DNA from: Armillaria gallica
Taxonomy: Eukaryota; Basidiomycota; Agaricomycetes; Agaricales; Physalacriaceae
Assembly: GCA_037576215.1 (NCBI GenBank)
Contig: JBANDB010000008.1
Coordinates: 3,844,001-3,908,000 of the forward strand
Direction of reading: 5' to 3'
DNA: 64,000 bases
The translations under genes and the position numbers were made by a program. The notes beneath the pieces are model-generated. The model had not been told where the DNA came from. It did not search any database and worked only from the letters and a program-made list of their open reading frames with translations. Positions 33,719-46,952 of the stretch are shown piece by piece. Numbering within the stretch: position 1 is the first letter of the stretch; the number at the start of each line of letters is the position of its first letter.

Positions 33719-35807
33719 TCAAAGCTGTCGATTGGCTATCCAATGGCTGATCAAGGTGAGAGACTCTGCAGGTTTATCGTGCGGGACGTAAACGGGAGAA
33801 GAACGATGTCAGTATAATATAGGAACACGGGAGGATCGGCACTTATCATATGGCCAGCACCTCGAATCGTCGCGAAAGTCAGCAATGGCGTTTGCTTGAT
33901 CTCGCCTGCTTTGCTATCGCCAACAAACCAATCTTCCCACTGGGCCTCATTGTATTCTTTCTTCCCGCTCCAATCCAGTTCATCGACCCACAGTTTATTC
34001 GCGACCCAATTGCCTGGATTATTACAATTCAGTTTCAGAGATAAGCAACAGTGATGTACGTACACTGCCAATCATATGTTCCTGCATAAATCAATACCCG
34101 GATACCTCGGTCAAGGAGGCCAGCGACATAGTACTGTGTAGGTGCAACCCATTTGTCCATATGCACATTAAAGTTCTGGCCGACCGTAGAAGAACACGCA
34201 GAAAAGTTGTATGGCGTCTCCACACCTAGTAATTCCCGGGTCTCGGGCAAATCGAGATACTTCTTGATAGCGGTATTTTCAGTATAGCACAGGTCGTCTC
34301 CGATGCACATCTTCAAAAAGACGCTGAACAATACAACCCGAAGCAATTCAACAGGGCATTACCTTGGAAATATCATAAACGTTGCGACCTAAACCGTCGT
34401 GAGTATCCGAGTTCGAAAACTGACGAGCAGCACATACCACTCGCCCACATCCCTGTTGATAGTTCATTATCGCAAAAGTTAACTGCTGCCCGACAGTTAA
34501 TAAGATCAAACTGTTCTATGCAGCCTTTCAGCATAGCCGATTGACACCGCGGTAGCTATAGAATACACTGTTGAATAACGCGCTGGAATGCCAGGAAAAT
34601 CTTACAGCAGTCTTCATACGAACACAAGTGCTTATTGATTGGAAGGGAACGTCGAGTGCAGCGGTACCACACTCGATCTCATACCTTCCAGCGTATAAAC
34701 TGAAACGTCTCTGTCAACGCGCTGATGATCGCCGACTACAATGAATACTCACGTTGAGATATCCGTGATGCCATTACCAATCAATACACTCTGAAGATTT
34801 AGCGTTGGACGACCGTCAGCCTTTGCTATCTGGTTCTGGTCGTATATCTCGCTCGCAAACACCGGGAGATAACGGCCCTACAAACGTCACTATGCGAGTG
34901 GGCATCAAAGCGGACACGCATACGAACCCCATACGACTCCCCAGAGAGATGAAGCGCCCTCCCAGAAAACTGCTTGAAAGTCTCGAAAAATATTGTGATA
35001 AACGCGTGTACATTCTTAGCAGCGGCCTCGGTTGTCTCTACGGTCTCGCCATAATCTGCATATGAGAAACCTACTCCCACACTACAGCAGGTCACATCAG
35101 ATGGAGGTGGCTGAGGTCATAGAGGGGACTTGCGGCTGATCGAGGAAAAATACGTTCGCAGCTTCGTTCCAAGAATAAGGATTCCAGACTGTTCCGTTGG
35201 AAGAAGATCCATCCATATCGATGCTGCATGGACCTGACAGGACACCAGTCAGATATCAGTGATAATCTTGCTAAGACGTTGGTGCCTAATTCCATGAGAA
35301 GTCCCATTGACGACGAGCATCCAGGACCTATGCAACGGATCAGCTACAAGTTAAGTCCGAGTCTGCATGCCTCAATAAACCCACCTCCATTTATCCACAT
35401 CATAACATCATCTTGGAAAAAGTCATACAAAGAGGCGCAGATATGGGTACAGTCGTCAGACCTTCGTCGGGATTGCGCCTGCTCTCAAAGAAATAGAAGA
35501 ACATATGCTTCGCGCCTTGGTCGACGTCTAGGTATCCTGTGTATACACTACGATTGGTGAGAAATGTAGCTCTGGAAAACAGCAAAAGTTGTCACTTGAC
35601 TGTAGGATCGCAAAAATCTGTCTTCTTGATGCGTACACGATGTCCAGGATATCTGGGATGAGATACAACAGTGAATTTGTCAGACTGTAAAGACGACAGC
35701 TGAGCGTTTTCGAGTTTATATGGTACCGGGCCCTCATTCAAGGGGGTCTGAAGTATAGAAAATCCATAGAAAGGCAGTAGAGAAAACAAGAGAACTGCGT
35801 ATCTCAT
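33719..35807 (-). CDS. Serine carboxypeptidase (carboxypeptidase Y type)
   Basis: Secreted or vacuolar S10 peptidase. Starts MRYAVLLFSLLPFYGFS (signal peptide), with a short propeptide, then SYTGYLDVDQGAKHMFFYFF ESRRNP. An exon gives MMWINGG joined to GPGCSSSMGLLMELG, the oxyanion region. Then come WNPYSWNEAANVFFLDQP, GVGFSYADYGETVETTEAAA and the nucleophile motif LSGESYG. The catalytic Asp lies in IYAGTYDWQCN and the His in GAGHMVPHDKPAESL; all three are present. It ends LISHWIANRQL. A dozen or more exons; roughly 480-500 residues. The Asp motif reads GTYDWQCN instead of the usual GxxDxxCN, still compatible. Confidence 0.86.
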
Positions 35808-37028
35808 GGCCGAAACAGAGAAGTTACTGGTCGGAGTTACAACGGAGAACGCGAGTTCAAAAGGTACCACTCCTGGCAGGCAGTGACTGATTCGGGCCGG
35901 TGAAGATGCAAGGGAAACGACTGGAATACCACCACCACACTTACCGCTACCACGACCGCCACCGCGACCACAACCATGACCACGACCACAACCTAAAACA
36001 GCTCGTGGTATACCTACTGAAGCCTTGTTCTAGCCGCCAGTAGGATGGTGCGTTGAACGGTATCCACACCTTATTGGTTTATCAGTCCTTCTCGACATGA
36101 GCAAAGGTTCCGCGAGCAACCACCATCACGAAAACTCCATACCTCGCTATTTCTTCATCCCTAACACTCCCTTTCGCTCGTACTCGTCATTGACTTTGAA
36201 CACTGTTCTCGTCGCAATGTCTCAGCTATGTGTCTTACATGGCAGTCCTCTCTCTTTTCACAATATTGCACCATTTCGACTATAGCATGAGTCTCTCCTT
36301 GCCAGGGAAGATGTCATTGAGGGAATTGTTTTATCCTTCGGGTGATATCGTTCAGGGAGCTGCGGATTTGCCTTCAGTTCATTTCTTCTTCTTCCACGCA
36401 TCCTTGCAATCTCCCTTGGCATTTATCACTCTGTAACGCCATTGCAGTGTGACAGCCATATTTCTTGACCCTCGTTATCCCGGGTCGACATTATCTGCAG
36501 CTGATGTCAGCGAGGCGCAGCTGGTCTGTGATGATCAGGATCACGGTAGCTTGTCAGGATTTAGAGGGAGTGTGCACATTCGCTATCACTTCGGGCTCAT
36601 GCGCTAGTAGATAATGTTGCTACCACCGTCACTACTTTTTACAATGAGCCATCGAGGTCGGTAGGAGTAGTTTACTTCTATTTACCTGAGCTGTATCAGC
36701 GGAGATGGCCAATCAACCCAGTTTTCCAGTTTTCCTGGAATAGAGAAGAAATATTGACGCATTCTTTTGACCAGCAAATCCGTCGGCTTTACCATTGATA
36801 ACGGGAATCCCGACGTATTTTTTACTGTGGTCAACGTTTTATACGCTATTCATTTTCGACGGTTTTTGCCTTCCCCGAAATAGCCACTTACGAGGAGAGG
36901 TATATGCTATTCGACTGGGCATCTTGTTTCACGTTCCGAGAAGTACGCGGTAGCAACCATCGCCCTAAAATCCGCCTCTCTGCCCAGCGTAATACATCTT
37001 GAAAATTATCTTATATAGAAACAAAAGT
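35808..37028. other. Intergenic spacer with simple repeat
   Basis: Holds the carboxypeptidase promoter and the P450 3' end. Short frames near 36097-36436 do not resemble known proteins. The only structure seen is the ACCACGACC-type repeat at 35928-35992. Confidence 0.5.
35928..35992. repeat. Degenerate ACCACGACC simple repeat
   Basis: About 65 bp built from ACC/ACGACC/ACAACC units upstream of the carboxypeptidase start. Read on the minus strand it would encode Gly/Cys/Arg repeats, but no gene model supports translation. Confidence 0.6.
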
Positions 37029-39361
37029 TCAGTCGCGAGAGGCGAATGCTACTCTCAGGGGAAGTTGTGAACCCTTCTCCATCTCGCCCTCCACAGTCGG
37101 CGCCATTACGCCGACTGCCTCCCTCCGAATCTGCTCAGACTTCTTGGTTAACGAAAACTCAAAGTTATTGACAACTTCGGTAATAAATGCGTGGAGTTCG
37201 AGGACACTACAGATTTTTGTGGTTAGTGCGGCCAAAGAGGTATGAATTAGTATTGCATACGCAAATCGCCAGCCGATACAAGACCTGAGTCCTCCAGAAA
37301 AGCTGAACCTATAGCGGGAAAGTTAGTATGGTATCTAGCTTCAGATGTAAACAGAACACACAGATTCCCGTAGACACCAATTGGTACGTCCTTGCTCGCA
37401 CTTCCGCGGATCCAGCGCGCGGGATCGAAAACGTGGGCATTTTCTCCCCATACGCTCTTATTCCTTTTCGTCCATATATTTAGCAAACATCACAATGAAT
37501 GTCAAGAAGGCTTCCCACCTATTATAGCCGGCAATTGACGCAATGATGAACGTCCCCTTAGGTATGGCTATCTCCTGTACCGTTTTTCCCGTTGTCAAGG
37601 TCACGGGCTTGCTCAAAGGAAGTATGTCATCTTGAGCTGCCATCCTTGCGATATTATAAACAATTGGATGGAATCGAAGCACCTCCTATGGAACGGTGAG
37701 TTCAGGATCACAAGACAGGGCATGAGTTAACCTTCACGACTGCGGTCAGATAAGGCATACTATCCAGGTCCTGGACAGAGAACTCAGTATCACCACGAGC
37801 AAAAATGACTCTTTCTTTCTCCCTGATCTCCGCCCTTAGTTGATCTTGTACTTCAGGATGTCTTGCAAGTTCGAGAAATGTCCAGGAGAGTGTATTGGCA
37901 GTTGTTTCGTGACCGGCAAACATAATAGTGCTGGGAGCTCGGGGATCAATAGTGAGGCTTTGGTTGAGGTAACACACTCACTTCATCTGACTGAGTAGTT
38001 CTTCTTCACTGAGTTGGGTCTTCGGGTTTTCCGAAACATTTGCTTTCACTGGCGAGTAAAGGTTCAGTCAGTTAAAATGCACGCCGAAAAGAGGAAACAT
38101 ACCTAACAAGCTCATGATATCCCTCTTAGGTTTGTCCGCGGCAAGTGCTTCGTACTTCTCAATCAACAACTGCTTTGCGACCTGACGGGTTAAATCGTGC
38201 GACATTCTGAGATGCTCCAGTCGTTTGATTGGTGCCTTCACAACAAAAAGTCGTACAACCCATTTAGGCAGCCAGTCCATCAGACAAAACGATAAGGTGC
38301 TATTGTCGGTAGCTGCGGCGAAAGTGTCAAACCTGTGGAGCGAATTATTCATTAGAGCTTCTCTCGAATTAAAAGACTGAGCTAGCTGACAACAGATTTG
38401 TATACGCGATAGTCAGAGGCTTGGCTGAGTCGTCGAGAGCGCCGAACTGATAATCGAATGCGGCTAGAAATATTGTTGGACAAGGGAACAAGTTGATGGG
38501 ATATGGGCGTAAGTAGCATACCTTCGCCGATGGCATCCAATGTTGCACGCGACGTCCACGAAGGGATGTCGATAACAAGAGACTGTTCTTCAGTTGCGGA
38601 GACGAGCTCCTTCCATTTCGAAACCATCTTCATAAAAATGGGATATTCAGCAATCATCGTATCGTAAAATAATGCCATTCATAATTCATATTTACCTTCC
38701 TAACATGCGTGAAAAACACCGGCACATAATATTTTGCTTCCGGTCCTCCAAAACCGGGTAGGAGAACTTTGCGATGTCTCTTATGGTCATTGCCTGAGTA
38801 AAAAATGAAAAGATTAACATACAGAGGCCGTAATTTTTAATTGCAGACCTTCGACGAAGAGAATTCCAGTCCCGTTAAGCAGTCGCCCTATCTCCTTGCG
38901 GCCTGGGGGTTTGATAAATCTGTATCCGCTGGTTTGGTATATGTATTGAAGCGCCTTGGGATCGGAAACCAGGAGACGATCTTCCTGCACGAAAAGACCA
39001 TCAGCAACTGGACAAGTAGCCAGTAGAGAATCGCTTGCCCCAAGCGCTGCTCGGACTCGAACAATGTCGCCATACTGGCCTTGCCATTTAAAGTCCATCT
39101 AAATTCAGCGTGAAACCACAAGAGGAACTGGTTGAGGTTGGTCGACTTACTTCTCCTGCTTCGCCTTTGAGAAGTTCGGGTAAGTTTCCTATTGAAATAT
39201 GAGAAACAGCCAAAGGAAATGGTACGTCAAAACGTGCCATAGAGCCAAGATTTCCATTGCGGCCCAGGAACATTGGCAATCGATATGCGTCTAAGCCGTT
39301 TGTATACAAGGTACACTGCACTGAGCAGACAGACAGACGACAGAGTGAGGAGTAAAGACAT
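37029..39361 (-). CDS. Cytochrome P450 monooxygenase
   Basis: ER-anchored P450. Starts MSLLLTLSSVCLLSAVYLVY, a single N-terminal anchor, then a basic stretch and the proline hinge NVPGPQWKSWLYG. Next are LVSDPKALQYIYQTSGYRF, DHKRHRKVLLPGF and the I-helix FAGHETTANTLSWTFLELAR (oxygen-activating A-G-x-x-T-T). Then come ExxR in EVLRFHP, the meander FDPARWIRG and the haem-ligand loop SFSGGLRSCIGWRFA with its Cys. Ends LPLRVAFASRD. About a dozen exons, ~540 residues. All signature residues are present, so likely active; substrate unknown. Basidiomycete P450s are highly expanded and I do not assign a CYP number. Confidence 0.9.
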
Positions 39362-40163
39362 GATGAGGATCCGTTGTCCAACATGCATAGAATATATAGC
39401 GGTCGAGGCATGCCAGCAACCGATCACCGGACTGAAGAAGGGTGACCGGAAAACCATTCAGTCCTAACTTGTCAATGAGATTCCCAGCCGGACAGTCATG
39501 AAGCGTGGGAGGTGGTCTGAGGTGGTACAGTGATTGTCGGCGAAAACAGGCCCACAAGCCTCTCCGACCTGCGGAATATCGAGGCTTGGAATAGAAGAAA
39601 CTTCGCAATGGTAAGAGCAAATAGACGAGGTAGATGCGGCGATGTGGCGATAAACTAAATTGTACAGTAATGCTTCTTCTTGTCAACGACCCGCCTTTCC
39701 GATAGACCTGAAGATAGAAGACTTGGGCGTCAAACACGCTGACAACAAGAAGCTTTTACAACAATAGAACATGAGAAATGCGGACAGCACCGTGGGAATG
39801 TCAAAGCCAGGTGACAGTACAGAACCGCGAGAGAAAGAAGACTGTGGCAGGTGATAAGTGGTACTGTGACTTGTTGGGGTGAAGTTCGATTGTGGATTGG
39901 TAACATCCGTCAATACATTCCCCTCTTGATCTATTTTCGCGTATTCTCGTAACTCGGCATCGGCCCCTTGTACGACGCGCAAGGTTGTTCGTAAGGTTAT
40001 ATAACGTTACTTGGAGCAGCCGCAGGTCAACCCGTGCTTTTGCTGTCAAGCAGGATGCGAAAGCAAACGTGCGAAATCTGTCTTGGGAGTTGGGACGTAG
40101 AAATAAGGACAAATCCCTCGGCAGCGGTGATCACCTGAACCATCAATAACTTGTTTTCAAAAC

Positions 40164-40550
40164 TTACAGTCTGCTCTTTGGACCCTTTGGACGGCCAAAG
40201 ACCATTCCAAGGATAACTATGTGTAAAGAGGCCGAGGCCTTCAGGCCTGAGAAAGGCCGCACGGGACGGGGATGGCAGTGTCTGGACTCTGAATCATCTG
40301 AGGCGAACTGGGTAGCTGTGACGACCTTGGGGTGCGGAGGAAGTGTGGTGTTGTACATGTTCTGCAGTGTGTCATGACAGTTGACACCAAGGGCGGCAGG
40401 AATTGGAGTGACAGTGGCCACGTCCTCACCCTCTTTCGTTTCTTTGGAAAGAGTCGGGAATTCCTCGGTCTCACGGCCCGGCAGTGTGAACTGGTTAATG
40501 GAATTCCCACGCTTCTGAAAAAAATCAACATCATGGACTTCCAATTCCAT
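40164..40550 (-). CDS. Possible small orphan protein ending in SRL
   Basis: 128-codon frame, MELEVHDVDFFQKRGNS to FGRPKGPKSRL. No recognised domain. The terminal SRL matches a peroxisomal PTS1 tripeptide, which may be chance. Treated as doubtful: an overlapping frame of similar length is open on the same strand. Confidence 0.25.
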   Translation of the reverse strand: MELEVHDVDFFQKRGNSINQFTLPGRETEEFPTLSKETKEGEDVATVTPIPAALGVNCHDTLQNMYNTTLPPHPKVVTATQFASDDSESRHCHPRPVRPFSGLKASASLHIVILGMVFGRPKGPKSRL

Positions 40551-41229
40551 GAGTTTCGTTAGCGTGTTGCTCCCATGTCTTAATTGAGAAATACCGATGG
40601 ATCCAGGGAGACCGTCACCCGCAGTTCAGGCTGATTGAAACTCGAAACACGACCGAGTTTTTTAAGTTCCACCTACAAGGAGAGAACTCAGTAAAATTAT
40701 CTGATACTAGAGCTTCGAGTACGCTACAAAGACATGACGCTTAATCAAGGTCTCCATTTTACAAGGGAGCTCACAGTTCCCCGAAGACATCCTGGCATCC
40801 AGATGTTCGTTGTTTAAGCCCTTTCGTTCATCCAGTCTTCAGTGATATGTGCGATGGATAGATGCCACAAAATCCAGTACTATATCTTCCGGAATTGCCC
40901 AGTACTATGCTTTGAGAGAGACGTGAGACACACAGGCGCGGCCTTATCAGATGGTACACATACCGACCGACTTGTCACTTCCAAGCCATTTGAGCTGGCC
41001 AGAGTCTTTTAACGAATGAGACAGATACGTCCTGAATGTAGATGTAATATTTGAGTATCAAGGAAAGAGTGTGGAGAAAGCGAACGGACCAGAAATTTCC
41101 CCGACACCAGCAACCCGCAAAAAAATCTCAGTTTCGTCGTAAATCCGGCGTGCCAGTGTTCTATGAGAGTCTTATACCTGGGTGCAGAGAGTAAGTGGTA
41201 TGGAGCTGCAAGAATTTTGGAACAAACAC

Positions 41230-41273
41230 CCGTAGCGCTGCAGCGGCAGAATTCTGGCACTGCAACGCTACGG
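41230..41273. repeat. 44-bp near-perfect palindrome
   Basis: CCGTAGCG... reads the same on both strands around a central GAATTC at 41249-41254, with 19 of 22 base pairs matched. No loop. It lies in gene-free sequence. Confidence 0.75.
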
Positions 41274-44018
41274 CTGCAAAGTCCTAAAGTCTGTGCAACT
41301 ACTAATAATTATTAGGACAGGGCCTAATGTCATTCCATTCTACGCGGCCAGAACTTTATTCATCATGATGGTCCTTGACATTGCCGATGTCGTCCAAAGC
41401 CCCCTCCATCTGATGTGCTACGACACGGTGGGACATAGAATTACTAAATCCATTCTGTATCTCCCAAAAGCCAAACAAGCCTAGTAGAAAGCAAAGCTTG
41501 CCACAGACTTTCCAAAATCCTAAATCGAAAATTAGCTCCAGAGACGGCACGAAAGACCCACGAAATGCCCTGGAGGGCGCGATGTCAATCGTCCACCCCG
41601 ATGAGCGGCTGTAGCTCTGTGTTTCGACTTGGCGCGGAGACGGCGAGCAAGTATCACGACGGAGGTCGAAGATTAAACCAAGGCTTGAAGTGCAAGAGAC
41701 GAAAACGGGGGACAGGCCTTGTCGTGGCTTCTTGGATATCGACTTTCTCGTCTCATCTGTGGCTTTTATAATCGAAGCGGCAAAAAGCGCAGTTATTGTA
41801 CAGTCCGTGTCGTTCTTGGAGCATGCGGTGAGGCGGCGACCCTTTCTTATTCCATAACCATGAAGGTTCCTTTTGATCTCGCCGTTCGGCAAAGGGTGGA
41901 AATTTTGATCATTGATCAACGATGATGATCTTCTGCTAAATGGGGGAATATAGGGCGGATCATAGGGCATCTTATCAGATAAGGAGCAAATTGACTCCAT
42001 GTGTGCGCAGCACTGAAACTGATCTCAAGTATAAATTTCTTTCGGCGGGCCGAAAAGAAAGCATTTTACGATAGTGCTCAGCTTATGGACATGTTTAGAG
42101 CCTCATTTACACCCAGCATGTATAGGCGGCGTACGCATCCGCAGTTACGACGGTTCTGACTCCTGGGTTGCTCCTGGGCCACATTTTCTTGATCTCCGGC
42201 GACGGCGATCACACCTGCAAAGATAGTAAATGTCCATTGCTCGAATACTCTCTAAGGGAGTTAATTTTGACGCGTCTACTCTTCTGTAGCCAAGCACCAA
42301 GCACCATCACGATAGAAGTAATAACTGGCTGAGGTCATTCGAGTCCTTAGATTTGCATCATGCTACCCGCTTTCCCCACAGTGCGGCTGCGCAATGAGAA
42401 GTGAATAGCATAGCCCCGAGTCCGAGGATGATGCCTCCCCATTGCCTAACGCAGCGTAGAAATCCGAGCGTCAACTTGAAACCACAGCGACGCTTATATC
42501 GGCCGTTCGAGACTAGCATTGGACTGAATTCAGGATAGATGATAGCGCGACCAGTTTCACTTGGCTCGTAGTCTATAGTATTAATTCACGGATCCGATAA
42601 GGCTGGGGGAGAAGCTCGTGATTGTCTCCACAGGAAAGAAGGCTCTGATATTCTTGCTTTGGATTCGGGCTCATCGCCGTCCTGGTCCTGCTTTCAAGTT
42701 TCAAGTTGACTCCTACCTTCCCCGTGTGTCGGAAATCGTACCTTTTTGCTTTCATTTGATAGGTCACAGACGCCTAGACCGGAGATAACATGTCTGGATA
42801 GCAGGAAGTTAGTAATGTGCAAGATATACTTGCCCATATTCCCCGTACATGATAACCAACCCTGAGCTTTTTTTGGCCCAGGTTGCATAGTGGGATGACA
42901 TTTGCCGCCCTCCTGTCGCCACGTATTTTTTCCTTGAGATTTCTATCAGATTTGCACAGCGCATCACAAAGTATTATAGCTCTCTTACCTCTATGGTGTC
43001 CGCAGGTTAGTCATATCTTCCGACTAACCGATACGTATGTTTCCCGTATAGCCGATACGCGCGTTGCTCAAAATGCAAGTTGTGCTATTCATGGACCTTG
43101 AATCAAAGACAGGTTGCTTCATGCAGCACCCTGGTACCTCTTGTTTTCCAGTTCCACTTCAGCTTAGACAAACGGGCTGGGGTCTGGGCTGGCACCTCTG
43201 CCGTGTCGCAGTAGAACTTGTGCTCTTGGCGGTTAATAAACTTTGCAGTGTCCAAAAAAGCTTCTGCTGGGATCTTCACCGCCCATGCGATAGCCATGCT
43301 TGGGCTGCGGAACGGGGAGGAGATATTGAAAGGTTTGTCCTGTATAGACCCTACCCTGCAACTCTTCTTGATTCGACACTGTTAAAGCCAGAGAAAAATT
43401 GCCCTGCAATGAAGTCGTGCTGGACTTACTAAAAAGTTTCAAAGAAAATGGGAAATTGTTGCTGGTCAGCCTGACTAGACTCTTTATCTATCATCTTTCC
43501 AAACACGGCCTAAGCCGCATGTCACGGTACTTACTGAGTACGAAGCGATGGGGCAGAGCAGGAAGCGATAAGTCAGAATAATCGGTGAGAATGACTTTCG
43601 GCAGCAATCTACGCCCGTAGATATTTAATCTCGTGCTAATTCTATGCCGGCGTCAACCATTACTCGGTCCTCGGGTGATGTGAACGATAATATGGATACT
43701 TGACATCAAACACTGGGGTTTAGGCATTGTCAATCAGCATCCAATACCCTTAATATGGTAACAATGAAAAGCATCGTTTTCGTGAGTCTCGAGATTTTGT
43801 GGGGGCGTGCCAAAACAGTTACTAGTATTAAGAACCGTGAATGACATGGTACAAGGGTATGAGAGAGGACAACGTCGGTATACATTAAGGGATGCGGAGG
43901 GAAGAGGATTTCAGAAGGCGGAATTATATAACGACGGTGATCGGCATGTCAACTAAGAGCAGAAAAGACGTTTTCTGGCGGTCATGGTCCATGTTGAATG
44001 AAAGCAATCATAATCATG

Positions 44019-46952
44019 CTAATGTTGATAAGAAATCTTGGAATCCCCCACTCGTTTCGCCATGTCCTTGGTTTCCATCCGTTTGGTGATGCCTTTTATG
44101 TGGGTCAGCTCATTAGCGCGAAACGCCGCGAGCCATGAGTATATGTCGAAGCCACGGTGAGGAATATGTAAGGGAAGCGCTGGGACGAAGAGACCTGCAA
44201 TGACACCAACGCTTAAGACGGTTATCAAAAGGCCGACCATGTACAACACGTGGATACTAGCGTAAGTAAGTACGAGGTCGGGATATTGACGTGCAAGTGT
44301 ATCGGCGGATCCAGCAAGGTAGGGCAGTACATTAGTGGCATCTGCCTGCGCTCTTGCTCGCGCAAACAATTCGCCGGACAGCTCCGTATATCCATAGGGC
44401 CCCGTGCCATTTGTGAAAGAAACGAGCTGTAAAGATCATATTAGCCGCTACGCGAGTGACTCTGAGGAAAATCCAGACCGTGGGAGATGGAACATAGGAT
44501 GCGTCTCTTCCATTGTCCTGAAATCAAAGCTCTAGTGTGATATTTTGTACAATGGGGAAGCCGCCGAACCTTGACCATCTGATTGACAGAATTGCCGTGC
44601 AAGATATCGTACACGTCCTGAAGCCTCGTCGAATTTAGCTGCCGCTTCACATTAGAACCCGTCACGGCTTTGCCTATCCTTTTTTCTTCTGGAACACCCT
44701 GCGCAGAAGAATCCGTAATCTCCTTGTTCTGACTGATAACGTCTGTAGACGAAGGCAGACCGGTGGTGGAGTTGTACGTCTCTACAATGTACGGCTCGTA
44801 CAGCTCCAAGCAGACAGCAGCATCATAGCCAATGCGTGTTTCCGTCCCATTCGCGTCGAGGACAGATTCGGTGCTATATGCCGCGAAAGTACCGCTCGGG
44901 GAATAGGTGGTGTTTAACCGGACTAGCACCCACTCAATGGATATCCACCCAAAGCCTTCATCGCCTAGGTGATATCATCAGTCAAGGGTATCAAAACAAA
45001 AAAGTAGTATCTTACCTGACGTGACAGGTTTGCTCAAGAAACTGTGGGCAACACCATTGTCACTAAAGTACGCTGTACAGATGCTAGTGTTAGATGGAGA
45101 TGCAGCGATAAGAAGCTACCCTATACCTGTAAGTGCGGTACCATTAACGTCAACAGTAGAGGGCAAAGTATCGTTGAGCTGGAGCGCGTCCGTCACACTC
45201 TCCTCCAGATCGGAGGAGAACACCCGATCGAAAGAAGAAAATAAGGTCTTCATCGTTTCCCGAGGCGTGAACAGATACGTGAACCCATTGGCAGACCTGG
45301 GGATACTATTGTGGGAGACGTAAACGCTACGGTACAGCAAAATGAATAATTCCTTCAAACGTACATATTCTTAGACCCATCAGGGATCTTCTCGCAATGA
45401 ATCCTGATACCCCATCGCGGATATCTTAAAGTAATCTTCAACGAACTGGCAGCGTATTATGAGAAAAGCAAGTTTCACCTTAACAGAGAACCGGCTTGAA
45501 TAGCACCAATACTGAAGTCAGTGGCGACACTAGCGGTGTTGGTGCTTCGTGTGGGAGTCGTCGTATTTTCAGTGAATGTCCCGAACCCACTGCCGTCGGG
45601 AAGAAACTGGGAGAGGCTCGCTTCAGAAAAATACACAGTGTCGTTATTCCAGGGATAAGATATAGCAGCAGGGAGAGACCCATGTGCAGAAAATGGTGAC
45701 AAGGTCCACGTCAGTGAGAAATCCTGTGTTATAAGACTGTGACGGAAAGTAAAGCCATTGAGGGAAGAACTGACATTGAATGCTGACGCGAGAGCGGCAG
45801 CCTTCGAAATGTCACTCTCTGATAAGTCACCTTTTACTGTGACCTCCTGGTATTCAATACGCTGATGCTGGGGAAAGGTGAGATCACTTTGGAGACAGAT
45901 ACTGTCTAGAAGTGACTCACAGATACCGATGTTGCTATGTTGACAATACGACCGAATACAAATGACAGCGATGCTGCAAGGATGACATTGAGTAAGAAAA
46001 AAATAATGGCAAGCGACCAAGGACGCTTGCTAGACGGGATTGTTTAGCTATTAAAAATCGACAAGTCCAACAAATAAACCTACTCGTATGTTCGACGCAT
46101 CTTCCTTGCGGTCCCTGGGTACATGAACCTGGACCATAACAATCGAAGGGCGGGCCAGGCGCTTGTTGGATCCCGTGAAGCAGCCGCCAAATCACTCAGC
46201 CTGATACCACACTGTTTAGTATCCGATTGGTGGATAACAGTAGCCCAAGCTGTTTCAATGATGATAAGTCTCCACTGTACGAGTGGCGGAACAAAGCAAA
46301 GGTACGCACTCGCAGCTTCCAAGAATGGCCGACCCAGTGAAAGAAGGCTAAGACCTAACAAGAAACCAATAACGCCACAGCCGACACTGACAATCAATCG
46401 ACTCCAAAAGAGTGTCTTGTTTTGGGCAATTTTGACTGATAGGAAGAGGAAAGGGTACGCGATCAGACAAAGAATAACGTGGATTATGATTTTGTGCCAT
46501 TCTGGGGCCTCAAAATTCTTTTTGACGTCCTGAAGGTCTTGATGCCCGCTGATAGGGGAAGCATCTGGTGATGGCTCTTTTAATAAGGGATCACCGGGGG
46601 AGGGATAAGGTTGGGCATATAGCTCCATAGGATCAAAGCACCCTCCTTTGAATAACATGGATTCAGATGTGGTTGGTAAATCTGAGTAGCTTTCAAAGGA
46701 AGCATAGCTCGGACGCCTCTCGTCATACCAGGGAAGTGAAAGCTTCCTTGGACTAGACGGTGAGATGAAAGAACGATACTGGCCTGAGTAACGACGCAGG
46801 CGAGTGGGAATGAGATGAATGTCATCGTTGGGTGCATCAGGGAGGTCGTTGCCGTATGTGTCAGGACGGGGAAGCCTGTTGGACCAACGTTTCAAGGTCG
46901 GTGAGGACAGAGAAGACACGAAGCAGTTCGAAGGAGGTGAAGGACTATCCAT
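44019..46952 (-). CDS. Orphan multi-pass membrane protein
   Basis: Starts MDSPSPPSNCFVSSLSSPTL, with a ~150-residue cytosolic Ser/Pro-rich tail. Membrane segments follow: IIIHVILCLIAYPFLFLSVK, SRLIVSVGCGVIGFLLGLSL, EAASAYLCFVPPLVQW and, after an intron, LAIIFFLLNVILAASLSFVF. A large extracellular domain of several hundred residues carries N-glycosylation sequons (NVSS, NDT, NTT, NGT, NST). The last TM is near the C-terminus (LVLTYASIHVLYMVGLLITV, then LSVGVIAGLFVPAL), followed by a short basic tail. About seven exons; ~800 residues. I recognise the general plan from basidiomycete hypothetical proteins but know no function. Confidence 0.72.

Larger units (their letters stand above)
39362..44018. 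other. 4.6-kb largely gene-free region
   Basis: No domain-bearing protein found on either strand. Three frames stand out weakly. A 128-codon one lies at 40164-40550 (-). A 214-codon one lies at 41356-42000 (-), of poor composition. A pair at 43103-43442 (-) looks like a broken small orphan gene (MAIAWAVKIPAEAFLDTAKF). A 44-bp palindrome sits at 41230-41273. AT content and broken frames suggest old repeat or gene debris. Confidence 0.5.

Noticed and set aside
41356..42000. 214-codon minus-strand frame
   Set aside because: Composition is not protein-like, no domain is seen and no splice continuation exists; probably chance.
43103..43442. Small gene or gene remnant (MAIAWAVKIPAEAFLDTAKF)
   Set aside because: Two overlapping frames look slightly protein-like, but no start, splice or family could be established.
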